64,000 nucleotides of DNA from Siniperca chuatsi (GCF_020085105.1 NC_058064.1:10818501-10882500), one strand, 5' to 3'. Counted from the first letter of the stretch, positions 26,199 through 55,053 are shown. Numbers and translations are program-made. The notes: generated by a model from the sequence alone, not told the origin.

Positions 26199-29100
26199 AT
26201 TTCCACTGGGGTCAAATATACTTAATGAATGCACTTCTGATTAAAGGCTCTGCCCATAAATTGAAGAAATAATGAAGAAGTTAAACCTACTTTTATTTTT
26301 TTTAAAAAGTCTTCCTTAATCGACTGCATTTTAGGGAGACGTGTAAAAAGTTTTTCAATACAGTTCTTTTCATGTCAAACAGTGTTGAACCTACAGTGTA
26401 ATGTGTTTTTGTTGATCTATGAATTCAGACACTGACTGGTTTATTCAGTATAACAACAAATTACTGTTTTCTACATGTCTTATCAGCCCCCCTAATTAAT
26501 GTACATACAGTATAATCTTATTTCATATTATGTGATACACATTATTACTCTAAATGTACAGATATAAAATAAAATATATCAGTACTGCGCATCACTTTTG
26601 TTAGTGTTTATGTGCATGAGTACTACAACAAAAGTAATGTTGGTATCTAATGTATTCACATTTGTAGTTTAATAATAAATTACACATTTGTCTTTTCATA
26701 AAGATTCAAGTACATTAATTTTTCCTGGGCATAGTTTCTGACATTACTGTCGGTAACAGCAGCTGTTGGTGAGGAAAAGTGTCAAAATAGTAAAGACTGT
26801 ATAGCGGGACTGCAGACTGGCAACAGGTATAGGTTTGTAGGAGTTAGGGGATTATTATCACACAAGAGAGTTTAACACAAGGTACTGTTTTTGTCTGTCT
26901 CATATTTTATTTCCCTTCGCTGTAAATCTAACCATTGCTGTAAAATGTTATCTAACAATTTGCATGACAACAAAGCACCTGGCAGCTCTTTGGGGAAACA
27001 AAATAACTTTGAGCAACAGGAACGGAAGGGAGACAAAAATATAAGAAGCTAATTAAGTTGGATCTCTTGTTTTGTTTGGAAAAATACAGTTCTCACAACC
27101 TCCCTGAGAAATGAGCAATAATATTACAATAATAATATATGCAATAAAATTGTGGTGTAAAGGTTGGGTGCCACACAGGAGAATAATCATAAACCTGTCA
27201 CTTTAAAATGTGTTAATATGTGAATTAAAAAAGAACCTGGAGAGCTTTTTACCCTTGCTACAGAGCTACACAACTGACGATTGAATAAAAACACAATTTG
27301 ATCACCAACAGAGATAAAATCTATTTGCAGAAAACAGAATAATCGTCCACATAAATCCAAAGTAATCAAATAGTGGTTATGGGCATTCATCAAACAGAAA
27401 CACTTTTTCCCCCCAGTCCATCTTAAATAAATTAAATCAAATGGAAAAACTAATTTCCACTCCAGAGTCTCAATTTGATAATGAATGCACACCAAACAAA
27501 AGCAGAGAATATGAGAAGCCTGTTGGAGAAAGAGAATAAAAAAAGATTCATTCAGACCTGCTCTGTCGGTCAGCGCTCAAACAGCAGCACATGGTTCCTC
27601 AGGGAAGTCCAGAAAATCCAGCCAGTTCTTGAAAAAACTCCCTCACAACTTTTTATATGTACTTTACTACTGTGCTTATATTGCAGCAGATAGATAAAGT
27701 CTTATAGTAAAATATCTCTTTTCTTTTCTCCTCCATACTGCTTCTGTTAGTTTCTCCCCCTCCCCCCGACTCAGGTGTCTCTAATTGATCTCCTCACCTT
27801 CCTCTCCTACCAAGGATAAAACACACCTTGCACTGTGAAAAGGACCACACAAGGTGGCAGTGTCTGCAAAGTTTTCTCATCTTGCATTTAAAAATATGGA
27901 ATTAAATCAAAATATTGCCTGATCTTATTGGTTTAAATCAACGTTCTGAGATTTCATACCAATGTGTTTATGCAGAGTAAATACAGTTCTTAAGGTTCCA
28001 AAAAATCCAATCCAATCCAAAAATGTGTATTGATCCTAATGTCTCTGGATTTAAACAAAAATAGCATAAATATTGTTGTTATGCTGTTATGAATGAAGTC
28101 TATTTTTTCAATGGAACATCACATTTGATTATTTGGTACGTTGATCTCATTGTTTAGGGACATTAAATTGGGTCCATAATTTGGCAGTAGATACGCATGA
28201 GACTTCTTTAAAAGGCTGCATTCATTCAGGAACAGAAAGTGTTTGTGGCCTGGATGTGATTTTCTTCCAGATGTATAAACGAAGAAAACTCACATTAATG
28301 GTTGTTTGTCCCTGTTTAGACAGAGTTGGGGAGAACATACTATAGTTGCATGACAGACTCTTTACACGTGGCGTTCTGCTATTTTAAGTGGGTACAGATA
28401 CAACGTGAGAAGACCTGAGACAAGTACATCTTAGTCTCTGGTTAAACATACATACATAAGTCTGAGAATCAGCAGTAGGTAAAGCTTGGTATGTTCCTGT
28501 GAAAATTTTGTCTTTGATTAACATCTGAAAATGTTTTTTGAATGATTACCATTAAAATGATCAAATTAAAACTGTCCCTCGCAGAGGCCTTTGTCAACAC
28601 AAGTTCAGTTAGATTTTGACTTGTGAAAAAGTCCCCGAATATTTACTTGATTCTAAAGACACTGAATCACTGACTCACACATCCTCTGAGCTGATGCAGA
28701 GACGAGTTTCAGTGACGATTTTGATTTGACAAGAAGTGGGAGGAAGAGGTCCAAGGTTTGAAAACAGTTGAATACGGCCAAAACAATGTTTGTTTGCCAT
28801 TTATAATCACAGCGGTTTCATAGTAATTTCTGAATTAGCACTGGGATCAGCTTTTATTTTGATGGCACCAGGAAAAATGGATTTGCTCAAACTTTAAAGC
28901 AGCAGAAAACAATGGGACGTGAAATTTGCCACTGTCACTAATCTTGTGTAGATGAGGCCTAAAAGCAAAAAAAGTGAGATGTATTGGAACCATTTCCAGT
29001 CCCTTATTCCCTTGAAACTAACAGGTTTAGACGTAGATTCAGTGCGAGACCAAGTGCAAAATTCAAATGAATATTTTAATCATCAATTAATAAAATAAGT

Positions 29101-29628
29101 TGAAGTTCAACCATCAATAAAGAAGCTTCACTGGTCAAACTGGAGTTTCTTTTACATTTGAAATGTTAACAGTTTGAATTTGACAGCCAAAGCTATTTAA
29201 TAGCCCTGGTCTTGAAGAGACATTTGACTATGGTAAAACATTTTCATTTTTCAGCATGTGCGCCTGCCTCTGGGATGTGCTAATCACCTCTGAGAGAGCA
29301 AAGCCTGTGACACAACCACTCATCTACAGTTTGAAAGTGATTTATGTGATTAGAGCTTCCCAGAGAGGCCACTGCTGATGTTTCCAACTGGACTACACAA
29401 AAAGGCCTAATTGATATTTTTACCAGTCAGCATGAAGTTAGAGTTCTTTCTAGGGATGGGTGACCACATCTTATAAAAATAATTCAGTTTGAAAGAATCC
29501 CTGATCATCTAGAGTCTCCATAAAACAGCAGGAGGCGTCACAGGCTGTGAGGAATGTCAGTCGTGGCTTAGCATTGTTTGCACATGTCCCTGCATCAGAG
29601 TGTGTCTCCTTAGATGTGTGTGTGTGTG

Positions 29629-44267
<14,639 letters not shown>

Positions 44268-46267
44268 ATTAGCCTTAACAGACAGCTGCGACCTAGCGAC
44301 CGCCCTGCAACCAGCACCAATGAATCAGCATCTGAAAAAGAAAACAAGCAGAATCACTGGTAGAGAAGATCATCTGACTTCAAACAAAATGATCACCTGA
44401 CATAACAAGCTTAATGGACTTTTGATGAGTTGATTTTCTAGTTTGAAGCCCAAGTGAATAAGCCTTTTCCCCGGAAGATATTTTGACATGTCACAGTAGG
44501 AAAAGCACAGGTGTAAATAAGAAAACTAATAATGGCTGAATTAGATTTAGCTGCTTCAGTTTCAGGTTCCTGGTATGCTGGCTTACTGTCATGGCTTACT
44601 GGGACACTTGAACAGAACCTCCATCGTTAATATCGTTAGTAACACCTGTGCTTTTACTACTATGACAAAACGTCAACATGGCTACTGTGAAAAAAGCCTA
44701 TGACATGTTCACTGCATATTTTAAGAAAACAAACCTCAATCAATTAACTTTGAGCAACCTGGAGAAAATCAACATCTTGATTATATTTATTATTTCTTTT
44801 TTGCATGAAAGAATATACCGTTAAGAATAATAGTGTAAAAGTAAAACCACAAACACCTGATTATCAGTATCATCAGTGAGTGTATGTGTATTATCAAATG
44901 TAATATAGCTATGAAATAGTAACAATACTGGTGTATTATCAGTACGTATCTACATTACTACATCAGCTGAATCCCACCTTTACAAAGAACAAGATTTACA
45001 TATGCTCTCGACAGATCAAGGAACTGAGGCTTTTTTCAAAACAAGGAGGGTAACAAAAAATGGGATTATATGTGTTACTACTCACCGTCTAGCTAATAAG
45101 ACGCAGTATTCTAATCAAATTACAGCAAAGTGGTTGAGACGGACATTTGATCCTACCATGAACTCAAATGCCCTTACTCACCCACTCACACACTCACATA
45201 CACACACATAACTCACAGACACACATTCACACACACACACCCAGATAGAATGACACATATATCGGGCAAGTTTGTAGTACAAGGCCAAACAGGATAAAGC
45301 TGAGGCTTCCTCATGACCTATATCACTGTCTTAACCAAAATAATTTGCTGTTCAAGTTTCAGTGAATTACTTTACAGTTCCAGTGATGGTTTTAGACTTT
45401 TGGTTGCAAAGTATGCGTGCAAGCAAAGTTACATCACTCAAAGCTTTGAGTTATTAAAACAGTTTTATTTTCAAATGCACTGTGGGTGGGGTTTAGGTAT
45501 GAGGGCCCTGGTGTGGTCATGATCAGGGTAATCTAAGTCTGTTTAGATGAAAACTGCAATGTCTGCTTGGCTAGTAATGACTCTCCAGCAGTACAAGCTT
45601 TACTTCCTGGAAATTATATTTGTCACTATGCCATATGAACCATGACCTGCTGTTGTCTGGCGGCTACAGTTATACGCATTACCTTGTCTATCCTACAATA
45701 TATATTTATTTCATTTTTATTATCTAGTTCTAGTTTTCTTGGTAATTTCTCTGTGAAGCACATTTACACTGACCAAAGTGCTCTTGACATAAATTTACTT
45801 GACCTCACAACATGAAACAGATTTTAACCTTCTATTTGAATCAGGACTCTGCAGAAGTCAAGCTGAATCCAGAGAAGCTGATTTGAGACCAGAAAGGCAC
45901 CACTTTCAAGAAATATGTGGTTTTGGGTATGGTTAAAAAAAAAAGAAAAAGCAAATGATATTATAGCCATATCCTTGTTTAGATGGATGTCTGTGGCTCA
46001 ATGTGGCTCTCATGACACACGCTTAATCCTGGTGCTGCAAGTACTGCCGCCTGTCTCTGACCAACACTTTCTTAAGCCACACTTCAGTGCTTCAGTGGGG
46101 TTTAATGCCTTGCTTAAGGGCTCTTAAACTGTAGTTACGTGGATTGTGATTATGGGAGCTTGAGAGTGTTTCTCATTCAGACTATGGACAGATTTTCATG
46201 AGCGGTCCAGAGAATAAAACCAGCAAGCTCCCACTTATTTAAAATCCTGACTTCTCTGAGTGTAAAC

Positions 46268-46324
46268 CCTCCTCCTCCTCCTCCTCCTCCTCCTCCTCCT
46301 CTTCCTCTTCCTCCTCCTCCTCCT
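46268..46324. repeat. (CCT)n trinucleotide repeat
   Basis: Roughly 19 CCT/CTT units, giving a strand-asymmetric polypurine-polypyrimidine tract. Confidence 0.95.
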
Positions 46325-46969
46325 GCCTCTCTCTCAGCAGCAGACAGTTTACATTGTAAGTAGATATCAGGGACTCCACTGCTGAAAATTAACACCCATA
46401 ATCTACTTCAACTGGAACACACAACACACACACCACACCATTCTGCGGACTGACAGCACAACGGGGAAATTACCACCCTGCACCAGATAAGTGCTAAAAT
46501 AAGTGTTTGTTGTGTCTTGCAGCAGGTGTGTCTGCTCTACCAGCCTCTGGCAGAAAACCAAACCACAAGTTCGAGGTCCTTCTTCACAAATCATTGGTGT
46601 CTGTTTTAAGAGCTATCCTACCCTGACAACAGTCCTCAAGTGTCCTTCTTGTCTACCTGAGGGCAACTCCTGTGCAATACAACAATTTCAAAGTATGCAA
46701 TGCTCAGAAATCCTGGAGTATGATGCATGAAGATAGCCTACATAGGAGAGAAAATTCCCTTTAGGACAAATCATAATCCTATAGAGATAAAATGGAAGAA
46801 GTATTAGGTTACTTTTAGGTATTTAAGGCAATAATAAGCTATTATTTTATGGTAGGAGTTAATAGTTTTGCTTTATATTTTTCTGTCTGTATAAAACTGA
46901 CGAGAGGACAGTTGCGTTTCTCACGTTTGTTGAGTTGATCGATTGTCATACAGTATACTCACTTTTTCT

Positions 46970-47264
46970 GAAGTCTCCCTCGCTCCCTTCAACAGCAAGT
47001 GTTCTCTATGTTAAAATCCAGCAAGAAAGCCAAAAATAACTCCTGTATTTCTGTGAAGGCTGGAGGTCTACACGGTGGTAAATAGTCCACCGTCGCAGCT
47101 CTTTAGCGCAGATAACAGCGCGCGAGGCTGTGCACGTTCTCCTGAAAAGATATGTGGACCTGACCCCGCGTGAGCTGCGAGCTGTCAGCGCGGCTTTCAG
47201 GACTCTCCGCGAGCGTCAGAGATAGAGGGAGGAAGTGGGAGAGAGAGAGAGAGAGAGAGAGAGC
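46970..47264 (-). promoter_or_regulatory. prr5: probable prr5 promoter and noncoding first exon
   Basis: This is the only CpG-rich block upstream of prr5 (AGCGCGCGAGG, CCCCGCGTGAGC, CAGCGCGGC, TCCGCGAGCG). On the minus strand a donor-like CAGAAAAA|GTGAGT sits near 46970. A 14-unit GA run (47237-47264) lies at the upstream edge. The start site and exon are inferred. Confidence 0.45.
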
Positions 47265-47515
47265 TACAGTCTGACAGTGTATGTGCGTACATGACGTTTT
47301 GTATGTGCAGGGGTCGGTCGCTGAGAGATGTACCCTATGGAAAGTGTTTGTGGTTCAGTATGTGGGGAGCGTGAAAGTATGAGGTAATACAAATGACATG
47401 TTAAAAGATAGATAATATGCAAAGAATAAAGAGAGCAATTCTTTTGTCTACTTTTATAGTACTTTGGCTCTCTGCTACTTTTTAGTTGTTATTTATGTGT
47501 TACTCCTACACCTAA

Positions 47516-47616
47516 TGCCAGTGGTGTAAAGCAACTAAGTACATTTACTCCAGTACTTAAGTACAATTTTGAGGTACTTGAAGTTTAAATGAGTATGTCC
47601 ATTTTATGCTACTTTC
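47516..47616 (+). mobile_element. truncated copy of the element at 25684-26198
   Basis: Begins CCAGTGGTGTAAAGCAACTA and runs AAGTACATTTACTCCAGTAC, GTACAATTTTGAGGTACTTG, ATTTTATGCTACTTT, parallel to the start of the 25.7 kb copy, then breaks off into unrelated sequence. Confidence 0.75.
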
Positions 47617-48117
47617 AGTGGCAGATCTGGAAAACTTTGCAAGGTGTGGCAAAGGGGTTTTGGCAGGGTGATGCAACCACTTCTGTGGGGAAATGGCAAC
47701 AGAAAATAGACAATAACTAAATATAACTAAAGTTATTTTACTTAGTGAAATGGTATGCACTAGAATGTATATGAACAAAGAGAAAACCTACAGCACCATG
47801 ATGTCCAGCTGGATTTGTGGCATGTGGTTAATATAGTAAGCTATACGATCAAACAATCAAATTAATAAACAGGAGTGATACTTAGATTATGGCTAAAATA
47901 TTTGCAGTCTGGCAGTGAAAAATGAAGCCTGTATGCGTGCTCACATTAACAGATGGATGTTAGGGATAGGCTCCTTTTAAAGATATTTATTTGCTGATCA
48001 AATAAAAATAATCGATCTGTTGACATGTACACTGCTGTTTTAATAATATGGTCTCAACCAAAACCACTTACGAATGAACTGTCAAGCTCCACAAAACATT
48101 GATTGTTACTGGCTCAA

Positions 48118-48485
48118 ATGAAGGGATCACCAAAATTATTACAGTTTATCCTAAAGGGGGCAAGAATGTATGTACCAAACTTCATGGCAATCCATCCAAT
48201 AGTTGTCGAGACATTTCACTCAAAGCCAAAACCTGCTGGTGGCGTTAGAGGAAAAGTCAGGGGATAACCAAGGTCAGTAGGATTTGTAGGATTTGTAGGA
48301 TTTCCTCTATGGACCGTGAATGTACAACATTTCATGGCAATTCATCCAATAGTTGTTGAGATATTTCAGTCTGAGCCAAAGAGGTGGACTGACAGACCAA
48401 CCAATGGACTGATATTGCCATCCCTAGAGCCAAGCTGCTATCATGGCTGAAAAGAAAGAAAGAAAGAATGAATGAATGAATGAAG
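48118..48485 (+). mobile_element. dispersed teleost repeat, copy B
   Basis: Contains two related sub-blocks: AACTTCATGGCAATCCATCC / AATAGTTGTCGAGACATTTC and ATTTCATGGCAATTCATCC / AATAGTTGTTGAGATATTTC. It also has GGTGGCGTTAGAGGAAAAGT and a GCCATCCCTAGAGCCAAGCT terminus followed by a GAAA/GAAT tail (48450-48485). Same family as 38070-38360, opposite orientation. Confidence 0.8.
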
Positions 48486-48884
48486 GAGTCTCCTCCTCAA
48501 TTCAAAGTCCTGCCTGAATGTGACTTTTTAATGCAGATTGGAGGCAGCTTTGTCAGCAGGTTGAAAACACTGGGAGTCTTTGTTGTCAGCAGATTGGACT
48601 CCCATCATGTTTAATTCGTAGTGAAATAATTCATAGCCAAACCAATACAACAGCAGCCCACTCAAAACACTGGACATTACACTGAGTGCTTTTACTGCTG
48701 ACAGAGAAGGCCACTCAGCAGCTACACAGGCTTCTGTGTGTGTTTTTATGTGTGTGTTTTCACTTTAGAGCCTAATGTACAGATCACTACATTTACCACA
48801 GAGCTCACTGTGTCCCATCAGACAAACTGCACTCTGTCGGCAGAGACCGCATAAATATGCAACTGTACTCCTCTGTTACTAGAT

Positions 48885-48959
48885 CACACACACACACACA
48901 CACGTACACACACGTACACACACGTACACACACGTACACACACACACACACACACACAC
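48885..48959. repeat. (CA)n with four CACGTA interruptions
   Basis: CA array in which ACACACACGT recurs as a 10-bp higher-order unit four times. Confidence 0.95.
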
Positions 48960-49149
48960 TACACTGTCCCTCCCACTGTAATAAGGAACAGGTTTATAAT
49001 AGCAAAGTTTACTGGTCAAGGCCAGATTGTATCTTAAAAGTTCTCAGGACCATAACACAACCACACACACACAAGCACCTGGAAAAATTCAGCTCGCCCA
49101 GAGTTCACTAATCACTTAACATTATGTAAACAGAGTGTTACTAATGTGT

Positions 49150-49171
49150 TACACACACACACACACACACA
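49150..49171. repeat. (CA)n microsatellite
   Basis: Eleven CA units. Confidence 0.95.
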
Positions 49172-49294
49172 TCTTGCATACACACTGTATTTTGGCATGT
49201 ACAGATACATTAGACATGTTCACAAAACACAAACATATTTAATACAGACTGGCACTCAATACACCACATATCAATCAGTTTCAAGACTATGAGG

Positions 49295-49304
49295 ATGTGT
49301 GTGT

Positions 49305-49336
<32 letters not shown>

Positions 49337-49337
49337 T
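49295..49337. repeat. (GT)n microsatellite with GAGT interruption
   Basis: About 20 GT units. Its orientation is opposite to the CA run 130 bp to the left, so the two could pair. Confidence 0.95.
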
Positions 49338-50464
49338 TGATAAACCATGTGACCACCAAAAACCTGCAGTAAACAAGTGATGTGAGTTTTTCCTGCAGTT
49401 AGCGAGGGTTTGCTTACAACTAGTGTGGGCATGTGTGTGTGCATTTGTGTGTGTGGGTGTGTGTGTGTTTGGATAATGTATACCTGTATGCAAGTGTGTA
49501 TTGTATCTTGATATCAGGAAGTACAGGATGAACCTGCATTCCCTGTGTAACTGAACACCCCATCATCTTGAACATACTTAATTTTTTCTGTAATTTATTC
49601 AATGATAGTTAGCTAGTAAAACCAAAATTTCAATATTATGCCTTTTATTAGCCTAATTGTTGGAATTACAGTCCATTCCTAGCTATACTTTCATGGCAAG
49701 AAAGGTTAGCTCCAAAAGTGGAAAAGACAGTTCATTTGAATTCTGATGCTCATTTATTTCTGCAGTATAGCGGCGGTGACACTGCTTTTCTGTTTCTCTT
49801 TCACAACCTCTTTCAGATAAACTTTATGGCTGGCAATTTGCACTTTTACAGCACACTTTGAAGTTGATTTAAACAAGGAAGCTGTAGGTTCAAAAACCAC
49901 AAAGCACGTACTAAGAGTGTACAAGCCCGTACATGATAACATGAGATGCATTCTGTTTAGTTCCTAAGAGAAAAGCTTTTTCAGTGTAATATCATTAGAT
50001 AATCAAATGTGGGCGTTTGGGGTCATTAAAAAAATCTTGTAGTCTCTAAAAACTTCAGTAGTTAGGTGATTTCATATGGTGAGGGGCTTCCCCTTCCTGG
50101 TTACCGTTGCCATGGCAAGTGGATTGAAGAATTGTAAAAAAAGAGAGAAAACTAAAATTTCTGAACGTTTACAATGCTTTGCAAGTGAAATCTTTTTCAC
50201 GACATTACACACTTTACAACTGAAAATGTGGGATGTTACAACAGCCTAGAAAGGCAATAACCTGACTAATTAAAAATTACAAGTGACATACAGTGAAGAA
50301 ATTTCACTGATCTACCCAAATGTTTTAAACCAGATCACTATAACAGCATTTCCAAGAGCTGGAAAGCAGTTTTCTTTCATCACGTGTACACCTGAACTCA
50401 CTTCTCCACATCATATCAAATATATAATGAAATCATACAAGTTTGTGATGCTCTGACTTATATC

Positions 50465-50590
50465 TTTTTCCACTGTGGGAGCAGGTAGAGGTGCAGTGCC
50501 TTGCTCAAGGACACTAGCAGGACAAAGTATCTGTTCCAGGGACTAAACTGGTGACCTTTTGGTAGCTGGACTGATACTCTGTATAGAGAT
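50465..50590 (+). repeat. possible SINE-like fragment
   Basis: GCAGTGCCTTGCTCAAGGAC, AGGGACTAAACTGGTGACCT and TTTTGGTAGCTGGACTGATA resemble the 'lower threshold, own-field' type sequence common in fish SINE bodies. No A/B-box head is evident, so only a body fragment would be present. Confidence 0.4.
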
Positions 50591-53500
50591 ACACAGTGTT
50601 TGTTTGTGCTCAGTTACACTCCACCTCCTCCAGTCTATTTAAAACACACATAAACTCACATTAGGCTGACACAAACAAACACACACAGAAGACACGAACA
50701 CACTGTGAAGACCACATGTGGACAGGAAAAGCAATTAAAGCACAGGTGAACAAGCACTTTTACCAAAAACTGTACTGAAATACACATGTATACAGACAAA
50801 TGCACACACACTCTGTCCGCAGACAAACTGGCGCACCATTTAAAACTCTGTGCCATGTTAATCTGGGCTGCGTAAACAGACGAGGGGAGAAAAGCTGCTC
50901 TCAGGCCAAAGGAAACAGCAGCAGGAACCTGTAATGACTCCACTCAGGAGCCCACATCGCCAAGCGCAAACCTGTAGCCTCTGCTTACACAGCTACGCAG
51001 TTACAATAAACACGGCAATGTTGCAACATCATCGCTTCTGCGTAGTGGAAGGATGGGATTTTCCTTCAAACTGATTTCACTGTAAACATTCAGGTCATTA
51101 TTTTGTGTTTTATGTCAATGTCAGAACAAAATTAAAACAATGTAACACCATTTTAACCAAACATTTTCACAATAAAATGCACTTAATCTTAAACTAAAAG
51201 AACATTTTTACTCCCTGACATGCACAATCTACAGTACATCTCAGTTCTTTCAGAACGTCACAGTACTTCTGTAATTCATTGGATTCTTCTTATCTCCTCC
51301 TTTGTGATTATAATATAACAGCAGATAATGACTTTTACCTCGATTCAGCACCTCAGAGTGATTTAGAAAAAGAGAAAATTATATATTTTAGTCGGACAGT
51401 CTATCAATTTGGTGGAGAAATTGAGATTACAAAAGAAAGTCAAGCAACAGCCCTGCCTTCCTTAAACCACCACCAGTGCTGATGAGGAACCACTGAGCAA
51501 ACTCAGTACTAATCTGTATTTACCCAGATCATAAGTCGCCATAAGTGTTCCATTTCATCCTGGTCCACACTGGTCACAGTCCGGCTGCAGTTAAAGGTTA
51601 AAGGCTTCATTCAAGGGCAGCTGAAGGTAGCTGGAAAGCAACAAATATATGCATGAGTAAATGAATGAGTAAATTAGTAAGAAGAAAAAGGAGGGGGATT
51701 CATTTACTTAGGATGTCACAAATTTTATATATTAAAAGATATCAAAATTGTATGTGATTTCCATGACTTTTATGGAATATATGGCAATCGGGTATAGAAG
51801 TCACTGCTTACATTTAGTGGGATATGAGATTTTTGCCATCAGATGGTCATTTTAAAGCCACAACTATACAAACTATCAGAGACAGAGACTTGATTCCAGA
51901 TCCTAAGGGTGTGTTTGCAGGGACAAGAAATGGGTGACCACTGTTTAGTAAACACACACACAGTCCTTCATTAGGCCCATATGGAAACTCTCAGTCAGCT
52001 AAAAAGGTTATGTAATAGGTATTTATCTATGTTTATATGTATTAGAACAATCAGTGGTTGGTCCCGCCACTGAAATAACAACCAGTTCAGACATATGATA
52101 TCAATGTAGTGAATGTTACCATGTTATGATAATATTACTATTACTCAGTCTCATGCTATTTCTGTTTAGCTGACAATGGAGCTTACAGTGGAGATAAAAA
52201 GTAAAAAGTAATGGTGTAGTGATGCTCAGGCTGACTTATATGTGGTCCCTGTGGTTCACCTGTGGTTCAGATAGGTCAAGTTATAAACAGTTATTTAAAA
52301 AAAGCTTGCCTGCCATAGACAAGTGAATAAAATAATTACTTAGATTCACACAAAAATCGTGCTTAAGTTTTATTTTTATTGTGGCTCTATGGATGGCAAT
52401 GTTGGTCTGTTTGACAGTAACTGTTAATTGCTTGAATTAGCTTGTCGTTTCAGTGTGATTCTTACCTTTAAATATTTGTTTAGTAGAGCATTTGACCGAA
52501 TTAGTGTTGTGGCAGCTGAATGGTGATGATTGATGACAACATGCAGTTTCAGGTTATATCATTGTTGAACCACACGTCTCTACAGTGTGGAGACAGGATA
52601 CCAAGCTTCTTGGCCATGCTTTTATGTGACCTACTAATGCTAAAACACTACACATGGCAGCTTCAGTGTTCTCAAGTCACTTACAAAGACATAAAAAAAT
52701 ATGAACAGGAGAGAAAAGATCCAATACAAAGCTACTAATTTTCTGTCTTTTTCTAAATATTCTGAATGTCAAGATAAGACGTTTTCTATGCATATATAGA
52801 TTCATACAGGAAAATGGTTTCTACAGCTTATTTTTGTAACATTTACATAAACTGAAGAATAGAACTGGCTGTTCTTTCCATCTGCAGTCTGTGCATTTGT
52901 ACCTTCTCCCACACACATGGCATCTGAAGACCCCCCGCTTATCTTTCTCTCTCTCCCTCACCATCATTTCTCTCCCCTCCCTCTCTTTCTCTCTCAGAGT
53001 GTCCTTTCATTTCATTCTGTCATAGAAAAAAAGGCCACTCTCATGTAAGTCTACCAATTGGTCACGACAACAGGATGAAAAGATGGAGGTGACACGCACT
53101 ATACACACGCAAAAAAAAAAAATCCTTTTTAAGCTGATTTTCTAGTTTGATTCACGTCCTGTTTATTCATCTCTGCTTTCCTCTTAAAAAAAACAACTGA
53201 ATTTGCTCAGTTACTTCTTTTATTCCCACATCTGTGTGGTTTCTACAGTAATCTTACATCCCCTTAAGTAATATCTATGTCAATTAATAGTACACCTCTG
53301 TCAACTAAGGACCAGGGCTGATTAAGTGCTCAGTGGTGCTTGGATTGACTGTTACTTAATTATTCACCTGTTTCTGGTATAAGCAAGGTCATTCTTGTCC
53401 TGGGGCCATAGTGAAGGGTAACTCTCAAAATTCACTAGCCACTCAGCCAAACAGGACCTTAAATGTCTGCAGTTTTCCTGCAAGATTGGGAAGCCAAAAA

Positions 53501-55053
53501 GGAATATCCATAAATGAATCAGCAAAGCATCGTACTATTATTGGTTGTAGTCACAGTCAAAATGTAATTGTTTCTCACTCTGCGTCTGCCTCTTGGGGAA
53601 GTTCACACATAAAAAAAAATATAAGAAATATCAATTGCACTTATCCATATGCATTCATTTGGCTTATACACAAGCTTAAAAAAGCCAAATATGTGTGGGA
53701 GATCTATATAGAAGGGGGAATGTGAGACCCTGTAGTTTATGCTGTAAACAGCTTTTGTGTATGTGAAGTTGTAGGTTTGGTTTCCCCTCGTGACTGTCAC
53801 ATTTTACCTCCATCCTCTCTGATCTTTACCCTGCCATGAATCTAAAAAAACAGAGAAGCATTTATAATCATAAAAAAATAAATTGTGGTCATGTACTGTG
53901 GATAATGGAAGTTTGTTTTTTTTCTAAAGCATGACCCTAACAGCAACAACTGTAAACTAAATATGAAAAAATTTGAGAAATCTCACCTTTACATCTTGTG
54001 TGAGTTCACCCTGCACCTGGCTGTGGTTTACAGTAGGCTGAAAACAAGAGCTTCATAAAAATATACCTACACTGCAAAAAATGTGTTTTATATTCAGGCT
54101 CATCAAGCTCATTACATGCCATGTAAGTCCTAAATATCTTCCTACCATTAGCCAGGATGAGTAAAAGTTTCATTCCTCAAAGTAAAAAAAATCAGAACAA
54201 ATAGATTTATATTTAGGAGCATATATATATATATCCACCAAATTTGACGAGGATCAATGCAGATAAAAATCCTAATCTCAAAGTGTGCAATTTTTTTGCA
54301 GCGCAGTATTCATATCATAGCAGGAAAACTGCTATTTATTGTTATAATGTACCACTAAGTCTCATTTTCCTTCCTCCCTTCCTTCCTCGAGCCTCTTTTT
54401 TCTCTGGGCTGACCTTGTCATTTTCATTGTATCCATGGTGACAGATAGTAAGCACAGATTCACACCTCACAACAAGCTGTTTCCTGATTGGCATTGAAGC
54501 AAGAATCTGTTTAATATGGTCTGCATAACAGGAAGAAGGCCAGTATGTACAGTAAATCCTGCAGGTTATGCAGTTAAAATAAGTGCTGCAGCCGTGTGGA
54601 GAAGACAGGTACTGCAACAAAATGGGACCTTTAGTCGAGTCGATTCGATTGAATATAACATTTTACACTGTTGTCATTATGATACATTTAATATTTTTAT
54701 ATTGTATATTTGTTGACATTATTTGGTTGGGACTTTCATTCAATGAAGATTTTGAAAAAGTCTCCACACACATCTAAAAAATGCAGAGTAACTTGCAAAA
54801 CAAAATCATGAAACTTTATCAGTGCTGTGCTCTTAGCAGCTTTGACTGTTTGTTCATGTCATTGTGTACTTGTCTATCCATCTGTCTTTTATTGAAGTTG
54901 TTCTGGTTCACTGTGACCCGAAGGCCTGTTAAAAATGATTATGTATTGTGGATATTAAAACAAAGAAATCATGTCCAGCAGAGACATGATTTCATTTCGT
55001 TCTTATCTTCATACTGATTTAAAGTCCAGTCACTCCAATTAATTTAAACAACT

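Larger units (their letters stand above)
24104..29628. other. napepld-prr5 convergent intergenic region with both 3' UTRs
   Basis: The two genes are transcribed towards each other across this 5.5 kb. It holds the napepld 3' UTR (24104 onward, with a hairpin at 24315-24354 and a GT run), an interspersed element at 25684-26198, and probably the prr5 3' UTR at the right. Minus-strand poly(A)-signal candidates are the complements of TTTATT near 26438, 26909 and 28853. No recognisable coding exon. True transcript ends cannot be fixed by eye. Confidence 0.6.
44305..47264 (-). other. prr5: prr5 5' intron
   Basis: Presumed intron between the promoter-proximal noncoding exon near 47.0-47.2 kb and the first coding exon at 44304-44242 (acceptor GGTTGCAG). 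It holds the CCT repeat at 46268-46324 and no recognised coding sequence. Confidence 0.4.
47265..55040. other. prr5-wnk1 intergenic spacer
   Basis: About 7.8 kb with dispersed repeats and CA/GT tracts (listed separately). I see no conserved coding exon, RNA gene or CpG island. The short open frames, for example 50656-50943 (minus) and 53411-53725 (plus), have no recognisable domain. Confidence 0.6.

Noticed and set aside
45002-45211. Open frame resembling a small protein upstream of CA repeats
   Set aside because: No homology recognised; its 3' part is a CA/ACTC simple repeat.
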